Shown: positions 1 through 6,537, counted from the stretch's first letter. The stretch is 6,537 nucleotides of DNA from CAYVQU01 sp964453155 (GCA_964453155.1 CAYVQU010000246.1:1-6537); one strand, 5' to 3'. Program-made: numbers and translations. Notes: generated from the sequence alone by a model not told the origin.

Positions 1-54
1 TTCACAGACCCAACGATGGCGAACTGCCGCTGCTAATTCTGCATAAACTCTCAT
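1..54 (-). other. Left-edge segment not matching the A domain; short alternative open frame
   Basis: From about base 52 down to 1 the sequence stops resembling an adenylation domain in any frame I can read. A different minus-strand frame is open from an ATG at 54-52 to the window edge and reads MRVYAELAAAVRHRWVCE. Its composition is plausible for a protein, but at 18 codons it is too short to identify and has no clear ribosome binding site. It may be foreign DNA joined to the NRPS gene by rearrangement, insertion or a chimeric assembly, or simply chance. Confidence 0.3.
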
Positions 55-2404
55 ATACTTTATCTATTTGGCCGCCACGATAAAGCTGTTTACAAAGTTC
101 ACGTGGCAAAAACTCGCCACATGAGTTGATCACCCGCACACTAGCGGGGATCTTGTCTTGGGTGATCAATTCCCTTAGTCCTGAAGGGACTGAATTGATA
201 AGGGTCACTTCGGAACGAATGTCTTCATCAATCAAATCTAGCAGATTATTGATCAATATGCATTTACCACCAGAAACTAATGGCACCAAAATTTCAAACA
301 CGGAGATATCAAAGCTGATTGAAGTCGCCGCTAAAACGGCTTTGATATCTTCCGGTGAGAATGTCCTTCGGGCCCAATTGAGAAAGGCGGTTAAACTGTG
401 GTGTTGAAGTGCGACACCTTTAGGCTGTCCACTGGAACCAGAAGTATAAATAACATAAGCCAGATTCGCTGGCCATATTTGGACCTCAGGTTGAGTTACA
501 GGCTGCTTTGAAATTTGGCCCCAATCGGCTTCGAAATCCACAATAGTGCCATTAAAAGCGTTCAAATCAGGTCGGTTATTCCCACTCACCAGCAATATAG
601 GAGCCGCAGTGTCCTCCAAAATAAACTGATTACGCTCAGCTGGATACGTCGCATCGATCGGAATGTAGGCCCCACCAGATTTAAGAATGCCCACCAATCC
701 GATAACCATTTCGGGTGACCGGGGAATACTGATTGCCACAAAAACTTCTGGTCCCACCCCAAGGGTTCTTAAATATTGCGCTAGCTGATTTGAACGTTCA
801 TCCAATTCCCGATAAGTTAGCCTAAGATCGCGGTGAACTACTGCAATTTCATCTGGATTTCGCTTTACTTGGGACACAAAAAGATCGACAAAACTCAGAT
901 CAGCCGCAAAAGGCACCTCAGTATCATTCCACTTACTTAAAATTTGATCTTTTTCAGTGGGTGTCAGCAGGGAGAAATTCCCGATCGGTTGATCAGGGGC
1001 TGCTAATACAACATCGACAATCTGGTGGAAATGAGAGATGAACCCCTGAATAGTAATCGGTAAAAATAAATCAGTATTGTAAGTCAGTTTTCCTGCTAAC
1101 CCTTCATTCGAATCCTTGAATTCAAATTCGAGATCAAATTTTGAAACTTTCCTTTCCAGCTCAAATTTCTCCACGCGCAGACCACTAAGTTGAAGTGGCT
1201 TTTGCGGGACATTTTGGTATGTGATTAAGACTTGAAATAATGGAGACTGGCTTAAATCGCGCTCTGGTCGAACATGACTTACCAGTTTCTCAAAAGGCAA
1301 ATCCTGGTTGGAATAAGCCTCTAAGGTGGTTTTTCGGACGCGTTCTAACAAGGTTTTGAAAGATGGATTCCCAACCAAATTGGTTCGAATAACAAGGGTG
1401 TTGATAAAGAAACCAATGAGATTCTCAATTTCAGTTCGGGTACGATTCGCAATGGGAATACCCACATTGATATCAAATTGACCAGAATAACGGGCTAGGA
1501 GAATATTTATTGCTGTTATCAACACCATGAATGTGGTGGCGCGCTGATCCCGACCAATTTGAACTAATTTTCGGGTAATTTGGGTTGAAATGAAAAAATT
1601 TTCAGCCGCGCCAGGGTGGCTTTGAAGAGCCGGACGTGGCTGGTCAAGGGGCAATGTAAGGATTGAACTCCCCGCTAATTGATTTTTCCAATAGCGTAAT
1701 TGGTCATCAAAAACCGCATCTTGCAGCCATTCATGCTGCCAGATTGCAAAATCGGCATACTGAATGACAAGATCAGGCAACTCACAATCGTTACCTGAGG
1801 CAAACCCAGCATATAACCTGCTCAGCTCACTATTAAAAACTTCTTGTGACCAACCATCGGAGGCGATGTGGTGAATGACCGTCAGCAGAATATGAGTCTC
1901 CGGCGCAAGACAAAACAAAACCCAGCGGAATACCCCTTTGGTAAGATCAAATGGTTTGTGGGCTATGCTCTGGATTGCTTCTCGAAGAGTGTGCTCCCGA
2001 ATTTCTAAGGGATAAATTTGTAAGTCATCAACTTCCAGCTTAAAATCCAGATTTGGATGAATAACCTGAACAGGCTGATCATTTTGGAGTTCATAGGTTG
2101 TGCGGAGCACTTCATGACGGGCAACAATTGCGCGCAAAGCTGATTCAAGCGCAGCGATGTTCAGCTTGCCATTTAGACGGAAAGCGGCAGGAATATTGTA
2201 GATCGGTTTCCCAGATTCATATTGATCTAAGAACCACAACCGGCTTTGGCTAAAAGAGAGCGGTGCAGGTTCAGAAGACCTTCTCGGTACAATAGTCTCA
2301 TTGGCTTTATTTATCCCCCGATCATTCAGCAACAATTCTTCTAGTTTTCTTTTTTCTTCTGGGGGTAAGTCGGCAATTTTTTTCGTTAGTTCATCTAATT
2401 TCAT
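2..2404 (-). CDS. NRPS condensation domain plus truncated adenylation domain
   Basis: A peptide-bond-forming C domain followed by the first two thirds of an A domain. Residues 1-30 are a charged helix-like N-terminus (ADLPPEEKRKLEELLL) of the kind preceding stand-alone C domains, possibly a docking helix. C domain about 48-470: C1 LSFSQSRLWFLDQ 49-61, C2 RHEVLRTTY 96-104, catalytic C3 HHIASDGWS 178-186 (His179, Asp183), C4 YADFAIWQ 216-223, C5 IGFFINTLVIR 330-340, C7 RDLSQSPLFQV 382-392. This pattern fits an LCL-type C domain (inference). A domain: A1 LTYREL 529-534, A2 LKSGGAYIPIDA 574-585, A3 YTSGSSGQPKG 653-663, A4 FDISVFE 698-704. After DKVY (781-784), where A5 (NLYGPxE) should follow, 16 unrelated residues lead to TGA at 2-4; A5-A10 and the PCP are missing. 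Partial pocket code D-I-F-N-N-C resembles the alanine-type DLFNNALTYK class. The ATG overlaps the upstream stop as TAATG, with AAGGA 11 nt before it. Confidence 0.93.
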   Translation of the reverse strand: MKLDELTKKIADLPPEEKRKLEELLLNDRGINKANETIVPRRSSEPAPLSFSQSRLWFLDQYESGKPIYNIPAAFRLNGKLNIAALESALRAIVARHEVLRTTYELQNDQPVQVIHPNLDFKLEVDDLQIYPLEIREHTLREAIQSIAHKPFDLTKGVFRWVLFCLAPETHILLTVIHHIASDGWSQEVFNSELSRLYAGFASGNDCELPDLVIQYADFAIWQHEWLQDAVFDDQLRYWKNQLAGSSILTLPLDQPRPALQSHPGAAENFFISTQITRKLVQIGRDQRATTFMVLITAINILLARYSGQFDINVGIPIANRTRTEIENLIGFFINTLVIRTNLVGNPSFKTLLERVRKTTLEAYSNQDLPFEKLVSHVRPERDLSQSPLFQVLITYQNVPQKPLQLSGLRVEKFELERKVSKFDLEFEFKDSNEGLAGKLTYNTDLFLPITIQGFISHFHQIVDVVLAAPDQPIGNFSLLTPTEKDQILSKWNDTEVPFAADLSFVDLFVSQVKRNPDEIAVVHRDLRLTYRELDERSNQLAQYLRTLGVGPEVFVAISIPRSPEMVIGLVGILKSGGAYIPIDATYPAERNQFILEDTAAPILLVSGNNRPDLNAFNGTIVDFEADWGQISKQPVTQPEVQIWPANLAYVIYTSGSSGQPKGVALQHHSLTAFLNWARRTFSPEDIKAVLAATSISFDISVFEILVPLVSGGKCILINNLLDLIDEDIRSEVTLINSVPSGLRELITQDKIPASVRVINSCGEFLPRELCKQLYRGGQIDKVYESLCRISSGSSPSLGL

Positions 2405-2420
2405 TACGCTTTTTGTCCTT
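2402..2420 (-). promoter_or_regulatory. TAATG overlap and ribosome binding site of third NRPS gene
   Basis: The stop TAA of the second gene (2406-2404) shares its final A with the ATG of the third (2404-2402). AAGGA at 2420-2416 lies 11 nt upstream of the ATG, a usable though slightly long Shine-Dalgarno spacing. The overlap supports this ATG as the real start and translational coupling of the two proteins. Confidence 0.75.
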
Positions 2421-4323
2421 GGTCAACCCAATCAATCCCTGCCTGGGTAATGAAGTCCTGATGATTATTCTGCCCCAGGAGAAATTTTGCCAAAACTGTG
2501 TTTGAAAAATCTTCTAGTGTATCCGTATCGATAATTGTCTGTAAGGGTAAATCTATCTTTAATTTGGAATTCAACTGAATTATCACTTGGGAAGCAATTA
2601 ACGAGTTCCCACCCAAATCAAAAAAATTTTCAGCGATTCCAACTCGATCGATCCCGAAAACTTCTTCCCAGAGGGTTGCAACCATACTTTCAATTGGTGT
2701 TCGAGGTGCTTGATACTCAATATTTGATCGGAGATCTATCAAGTTTGGATCAGGCAATTTGGTGCGATCGATTTTACCATTATGGGTCAAGGGAAGCGTT
2801 TCGAGAAATAGATAAAGCGCCGGAACCATGTAGTCAGGGAGTCTTTGGTGAAGAAAAAATTTTATTTCATCCAGATTGACAGTGACTCCATTTTTTTGGA
2901 TCATATATGCTGTCAAGCATTTGGTGCGGGCCGTATTTCCCTGAACCAGAACAACTGCGGCCTGAATGGCCGGATGTTCACTCAAGACGGTTTCAACCTC
3001 TCCGGGCTCAATTCGAAAACCACTGATTTTGATTTGATGATCTTGTCGTCCCTGAAATTCAATATTTCCATCCGGCAGATAACGAGCCAAATCGCCAGTG
3101 TTGTATAGTCGTGAACCCGGATTATGGCTAAAAGGGTTTGGAATGAAAGATTCAGCAGTTAATGCCGGGCGATTATGATAGTTGCGGGCCAGACCAACAC
3201 CGCCAATGAACAACATTCCTTCCATTCCAATCGGAATTGGCTCTAGAGTTGAATCCAACAAATAGATTTGTTTATTGGCAATCGGCCGACCGATTGGAGG
3301 TGTTTTTGGGGATTCATCAAGGGGCTGTAACCTAATTGCAGTTGCAATGACCGTATTTTCTGTCATACCGTAATTATTTACAAATTCGAATGGTAATAAT
3401 TGAGATGGATACTGATTCAATTTATCACCACCCGTTAACATCGTTCTCAGCTTCGTTTCGGGGGGCCATTGCTCTAGCATAATCATTTCTGCAATTGGCG
3501 TTGGAATATAACAAATCGTTATCGCCTCAGAAACGAGCCAATCTCGCAACTTGAATATGGAAAAACGCGTCTCTTCATCAGGAACCAGATGAACGGACGC
3601 ACCAGCCAATAAATATGGCCACAATTCCCAAACGGTTGCAGTAAACGACAAGCCGCTTATTTGGGCAGCTTTATCTTTTTCTAAGATTTTAAAGTAGGAT
3701 TGGTGCCAGAATACTAGATTCAGTACTCCTGCGTGTTCAATTTTTACTCCTTTGGGTATCCCAGTCGATCCTGAAGTGTAGATCACATAGGCGAGATTAT
3801 TAGAACTCACATCTACTGCAGGATTCTCATCACTGAAATGCGTAACGAATTCCCAATCCGTCTCTAGAAAAAAAGTCTTACCATCATAATCGGGAAAATC
3901 ATGAAAAAGTGATCCTTGGGTTAACAAGATTTGTGCGTCAGAATCGGTTAGTATAAAATTAACCCGCTCGGGTGGGTATTCTGGATCAATCGGTACATAG
4001 GCACCCCCCGCTTTAAGCACTGCTAACATCCCAACAACCATCTCAAGTGAGCGTTCTACACAAATCCCTACGAGATCCTCAGGGCCGACACCCTGCTCTC
4101 GCAAGTAATAACTAAGTCGATTAGCATATGAATTTAAAGCCTGATAGGTTAGCTGATGATCCTGAAATACCAGGGCAATATTTTTCGGAGTTATTTTTAC
4201 TTGATCCTCGAATGCCGTATGGATACATTTGTCCTGTGGATAATCGGAATGAGTATCATTCCACTCAACAAGAATCTGATTTCGCTCCTCATCCGATAAA
4301 CTAGGCTTTATACTCATGATCAT
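2404..4323 (-). CDS. NRPS adenylation-carrier (A-PCP) protein lacking a condensation domain
   Basis: A freestanding A-PCP didomain. Residues 8-28 keep the usual C-to-A linker (EERNQILVEWNDT), but no C domain precedes it. Cores: A1 LTYQAL 58-63, A2 LKAGGAYVPIDP 103-114, A3 YTSGSTGIPKG 182-192, A4 FTATVWELW 227-235, A5 NNYGMTENT 316-324, A6 GMLFIGG 369-375, A7 YNTGDLARY 407-415, A8 GRQDHQIKISGFRIE 425-439, A9 LPDYMVP 495-501, A10 NGKIDR 515-520 with Lys517. The PCP motif DLGGNSLIASQ 569-579 has Ser574. Thr228 (codon 3640-3642) replaces the Asp that normally binds the substrate amino group. A5 has Met320 for Pro, and A6 has Met for Glu. The manual pocket code is T-A-W-Y-L-G-N-V-I-K, close to the leucine code DAWFLGNVVK after its first residue. 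I infer a leucine-shaped substrate, perhaps lacking a free alpha-amino group (keto or hydroxy acid), or relaxed leucine loading. No ketoreductase is inserted. Translation probably couples to the upstream gene, 3 nt away and in the same frame. Confidence 0.96.
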   Translation of the reverse strand: MIMSIKPSLSDEERNQILVEWNDTHSDYPQDKCIHTAFEDQVKITPKNIALVFQDHQLTYQALNSYANRLSYYLREQGVGPEDLVGICVERSLEMVVGMLAVLKAGGAYVPIDPEYPPERVNFILTDSDAQILLTQGSLFHDFPDYDGKTFFLETDWEFVTHFSDENPAVDVSSNNLAYVIYTSGSTGIPKGVKIEHAGVLNLVFWHQSYFKILEKDKAAQISGLSFTATVWELWPYLLAGASVHLVPDEETRFSIFKLRDWLVSEAITICYIPTPIAEMIMLEQWPPETKLRTMLTGGDKLNQYPSQLLPFEFVNNYGMTENTVIATAIRLQPLDESPKTPPIGRPIANKQIYLLDSTLEPIPIGMEGMLFIGGVGLARNYHNRPALTAESFIPNPFSHNPGSRLYNTGDLARYLPDGNIEFQGRQDHQIKISGFRIEPGEVETVLSEHPAIQAAVVLVQGNTARTKCLTAYMIQKNGVTVNLDEIKFFLHQRLPDYMVPALYLFLETLPLTHNGKIDRTKLPDPNLIDLRSNIEYQAPRTPIESMVATLWEEVFGIDRVGIAENFFDLGGNSLIASQVIIQLNSKLKIDLPLQTIIDTDTLEDFSNTVLAKFLLGQNNHQDFITQAGIDWVDQGQKA

Positions 4324-4329
4324 CGTTCA
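4321..4329 (-). promoter_or_regulatory. Stop-start junction TGA-ACG-ATG between first and second NRPS genes
   Basis: The first gene ends with TGA (4329-4327); after a single ACG codon the second starts with ATG (4323-4321) in the same frame. No convincing Shine-Dalgarno sequence precedes the ATG (upstream bases read GGCAGAAAAATTGATTGA). This suggests that ribosomes terminating on the first gene reinitiate on the second. A second in-frame ATG lies at 4317-4315 and is an equally possible start. Confidence 0.7.
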
Positions 4330-6450
4330 ATCAATTTTTCTGCCAGGCTGTTTCTGGCGAAATTTCTCTCTGGATACGGATGGAATCATTGCAGGAGTAG
4401 CCATGCTACCTTGTTGTTTGGCAGCTAAGATATGATTCCCTAATTCCACGATTGTGGGCTTTTCAAAGAAAATTTTAAGGGGAACTTCCACCTGAAACAC
4501 CTGCTGAATTTTTGAAACAACCTGAGTAGCTAATAATGAATTCCCCCCTAACACAAAAAAATTATCCTCGATGCCTATGGGTTTAAACTGCAGAATGTTC
4601 TCCCAGATATGCACCAATTGACGTTCTAAATTGTCTGTGGGTGATTTATATTCTGCCTCAAAATCCTGATTTAATTCTAATAAGTCTAGGAGCACTTTTC
4701 GATCAAGTTTGCCGTTAGGTGTTTTTGGAAAAACATCTAATTCAATTAAATGAGTTGGAATCATATAGTTGGGGAGCTTTTGCATCAAAAATGATCGTAC
4801 TTCAGACTTTTGGATCGTAAGGTCAGGTTTGACAATGTAATAAGCAATCAGTTGGTTTGAACTAATCGCAATTTGCTCTCTGGCTATCACTACTAGATCC
4901 TCAATATCAGGATGTTGTCGCATGACAAAATCTATTTCTGCCAATTCAATGCGATAACCGCGAACTTTAACTTGTTCATCCCTACGCCCCAAAAATGCCA
5001 AATTTCCATCCGGTTGCCATTTCGCTAAGTCCCCAGTTTTATACATTATGGCGCCTGAGTTTGGATTGAAAGGGTCTCTGATAAACGCATTTCGGTTCAA
5101 TTCAGGCTGGTTATGATAACCCCGCGCAACACCTATTCCGCCAATGTACAACTCACCAGGGACCCCGATTGGCACCTGACGCTGATACCGATTTAAAACA
5201 TAAGCTTGAACACTGGGTAGTGGTTTACCTATCGGTATAGAATTCATTCCAGGTTTAAATTCCAAGAGCGTGGCACAAATTGTTGTCTCAGTAGGCCCGT
5301 ACATATTAAACAGCCGTCGACCCTTTCCCCAATAAGCTGCTAGTTCAAGGGGGCATGCTTCGGCGCCAACCGTTAATATTTCCAAATCTGGCAAATCAAC
5401 TCTCGGTAGATTTGCTAAGATCGATGCTGTTACCGACACCATTGTAATTCTTTCCCGGCGCAAAAGATCTATCGTTTCCGAACCCCGAGTCAGCGCATCG
5501 GTTTTTGCTAACACCACGGTAGCTCCACAACTCAGTATCCGAAATAAATGAGCAGTAGCGGCATCGAAACTAATCGAAGCAGCATGGAGAAAACGGTGGT
5601 GTGAGTCTAAGCCTAATATTGAACTCGACGTCGAAATGATATGGCGTAAACCGTCATGCTCAATGAGAACACCCTTTGGTTTTCCTGAAGTCCCAGAGGT
5701 ATATATCACATACGCCAAATTTTTCTCATTTGCGCCTCTGGTGAGATTTTCTGTACTTTTTTGTTGGATAGTCTCTTGGATCAAATCCAGACATACGAGT
5801 TTCGAATCGTTGGCAGGGAGAAATTGTTGCTGATGAGATTGCGTCAGGATAATTTTTGGTTTAATATCCTCAATCATATAACCTAATCGATCCAAAGGAT
5901 AATTGGGATCCAGGGGGACATACGCTCCGCCCGCTTTGAGAATACCCAAAACTCCAACCACTAAGTTCGGCGAACGATCTAGACATATCCCAACCGGGAC
6001 TTCAGGACCAACGCCTTGTTCCCGCAAATAATGGGCTAACTGATTCGCAGTTTGGCTTAATTCCCGATAGGTTAACTCCTGCCCTTGACTAATGAGGGCG
6101 ATGTTATTCGGTGTTTTTGAAACTTGATCCTCAAACAAATCATGGATGCACTCATTCGGTGGAAAATTCCCATCATCAATTTCCCATGTGGTTGACACCG
6201 TTTTTTTATCAGCCTCTGTCAAAATCGAAATATTTTCGATGGGTTCATCTGGGGCAGCAATCAAATTAGCGAGTAAAACTTGATAATGACTCGCCATTCG
6301 CTCGATAGAGGGCATTTCAAATAAATCAGAGCAGAAAATAAATTTCCCATGTAATTCATCTTCATCAACAGTCAACTGCAAGGTTAAATCAGTTTTAGCG
6401 GTGAAAATCTCTAGTTCAACCGGTTCAATTTGTAACCCTTCTAAATCCAA
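4327..6450 (-). CDS. NRPS module, 5'-truncated: C-domain end, adenylation, peptidyl carrier
   Basis: One elongation module of a cytoplasmic NRPS; it adenylates an acid with ATP and loads it on its own carrier domain. Residues 1-75 are only the C-terminal end of a condensation domain. The A domain spans about 90-590: A1 LTYREL 126-131, A2 LKAGGAYVPLDP 171-182, A3 YTSGTSGKPKG 250-260, A4 FDAATA 295-300, A5 NMYGPTETT 382-390, A6 GELYIGG 432-438, A7 YKTGDLAKW 470-478, A8 GRRDEQVKVRGYRIE 488-502, A10 NGKLDR 579-584 with catalytic Lys581. The PCP motif LGGNSLL 634-640 carries Ser638 for phosphopantetheine. The tail 691-707 is basic and may be a docking end. My manual pocket code is D-A-A-S-L-V-M-I-C-K, which I do not recognise; Ile-Cys-Lys at the end recalls the GrsA phenylalanine pocket. 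The TTG at 6450 is simply the first possible start after a stop. C-domain-like residues continue in frame upstream (open to 6516), so the true start is almost certainly beyond the window. Confidence 0.93.
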   Translation of the reverse strand: MDLEGLQIEPVELEIFTAKTDLTLQLTVDEDELHGKFIFCSDLFEMPSIERMASHYQVLLANLIAAPDEPIENISILTEADKKTVSTTWEIDDGNFPPNECIHDLFEDQVSKTPNNIALISQGQELTYRELSQTANQLAHYLREQGVGPEVPVGICLDRSPNLVVGVLGILKAGGAYVPLDPNYPLDRLGYMIEDIKPKIILTQSHQQQFLPANDSKLVCLDLIQETIQQKSTENLTRGANEKNLAYVIYTSGTSGKPKGVLIEHDGLRHIISTSSSILGLDSHHRFLHAASISFDAATAHLFRILSCGATVVLAKTDALTRGSETIDLLRRERITMVSVTASILANLPRVDLPDLEILTVGAEACPLELAAYWGKGRRLFNMYGPTETTICATLLEFKPGMNSIPIGKPLPSVQAYVLNRYQRQVPIGVPGELYIGGIGVARGYHNQPELNRNAFIRDPFNPNSGAIMYKTGDLAKWQPDGNLAFLGRRDEQVKVRGYRIELAEIDFVMRQHPDIEDLVVIAREQIAISSNQLIAYYIVKPDLTIQKSEVRSFLMQKLPNYMIPTHLIELDVFPKTPNGKLDRKVLLDLLELNQDFEAEYKSPTDNLERQLVHIWENILQFKPIGIEDNFFVLGGNSLLATQVVSKIQQVFQVEVPLKIFFEKPTIVELGNHILAAKQQGSMATPAMIPSVSREKFRQKQPGRKID

Positions 6451-6537
6451 GTTTTTACTCGAGGCATATTCGAGTAAAAAAGCGGGATGGTTCAGAAATA
6501 AGTAGACAAATAAGTGTCAAAAAGGACATTAACAAAA
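6451..6537 (-). other. Interrupted upstream part of the condensation domain
   Basis: This edge stretch has no complete gene. On the minus strand the frame of the downstream NRPS gene stays open to 6516 and reads HLFVYLFLNHPAFLLEYASS before the TTG at 6450, which continues naturally into the C-domain end (KNLDLEGLQIEP). TGA at 6517-6519 and TAA at 6529-6531 then block that frame. The neighbouring frame reads FVNVLFDTYLSTYF from 6536 until TGA at 6492-6494. FVNVLF resembles the PLFQVLI segment after core C7 in the third gene. A one-base loss between about 6492 and 6519 would join the two frames. Whether it is a sequencing error, a mutation or a chance resemblance cannot be settled from 87 bases. 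No promoter is visible, as expected inside a gene. Confidence 0.5.
6452..6480. repeat. Perfect 11-bp inverted repeat with 7-nt loop
   Basis: TTTTTACTCGA at 6452-6462 is exactly complementary to TCGAGTAAAAA at 6470-6480, with loop GGCATAT between. It lies within the C-domain-like reading frame just upstream of the TTG at 6450. The stem has only 4 G-C pairs of 11. It could fold in RNA from either strand, but no function is shown; chance is possible in AT-rich coding DNA. Confidence 0.75.

Noticed and set aside
126..407. Plus-strand open frame of 93 codons
   Set aside because: Lies antisense within the A domain of the third NRPS gene, whose A3-A4 motifs are intact; the translation shows no recognisable motif.
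515..718. Plus-strand open frame of 67 codons
   Set aside because: Antisense to the A2-A3 region of the third NRPS gene; no domain-like features.
2535..3108. Two overlapping plus-strand open frames (114 and 87 codons)
   Set aside because: Antisense to the A8-PCP part of the second NRPS gene, which is clearly coding; low-complexity shadow translations.
2404..4323. Embedded ketoreductase or methyltransferase in the Thr-containing A domain
   Set aside because: The spacing between A8 (425-439) and A9 (495-501) and between other cores is that of a plain A domain; no inserted segment is present.
5636..5833. Plus-strand open frame of 65 codons
   Set aside because: Antisense to core A3 of the first NRPS gene; no independent support.
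4327..6450. Recent tandem duplication of A domains between genes one and two
   Set aside because: Protein motifs such as YLREQGVGPE are shared, but the underlying DNA differs at many synonymous sites and the pocket residues differ, so these are old paralogous modules.
6452..6480. Hairpin as a rho-independent terminator
   Set aside because: The stem is AT-rich, lies inside an apparent reading frame, and has no adjacent gene end on either strand.
1..6537. Circular element with overlapping ends
   Set aside because: The first and last tens of bases show no shared or complementary sequence, and the genes at the two ends do not join into one domain.

Overview
The window is a fragment of a non-ribosomal peptide synthetase (NRPS) gene cluster. 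Practically every base is coding on the minus strand, so transcription runs from high to low coordinates. Domain style (PCP motif LGGNS, YLREQGVGPE after A1, DIFNN-type pocket), moderately AT-rich sequence by eye, and one-module-per-gene packing resemble cyanobacterial NRPS clusters or those of uncultured bacteria with similar clusters. This is an impression from motif wording only; nothing here fixes the taxon.

Layout in transcription order: (1) 6537-6451, the 3' part of a condensation (C) domain whose reading frame is interrupted near the window edge. (2) 6450-4327, end of a C domain, then a complete adenylation (A) domain and a peptidyl carrier (PCP) domain. (3) 4323-2404, a complete A-PCP didomain with no C domain; its A domain has Thr where the amino-group-binding Asp of core A4 normally sits. 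(4) 2404-2, a full C domain with intact HHxxxDG, then an A domain that loses its frame just before core A5, at the left edge.

The three genes are tightly coupled. Only TGA-ACG separates the first two, and they are in the same frame; the second and third overlap as TAATG. They are almost certainly one operon making one assembly line. No epimerase, ketoreductase, methyltransferase, thioesterase, MbtH or transporter is visible; those would lie outside.

In function, each A domain activates a substrate with ATP and loads it on a PCP phosphopantetheine arm, and C domains join neighbouring substrates. By manual alignment to the GrsA pocket the ten-residue codes are D-A-A-S-L-V-M-I-C-K (first gene), T-A-W-Y-L-G-N-V-I-K (second; the leucine code with Asp replaced by Thr and conservative changes), and D-I-F-N-N-C (third, first six positions; resembles the alanine-type DLFNNALTYK class). 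The main biological question is what the C-less, Thr-containing A-PCP protein loads and how it feeds the C domain of the third gene. The main technical question is whether the frame losses at both ends are real gene decay or artefacts of a short assembled piece.
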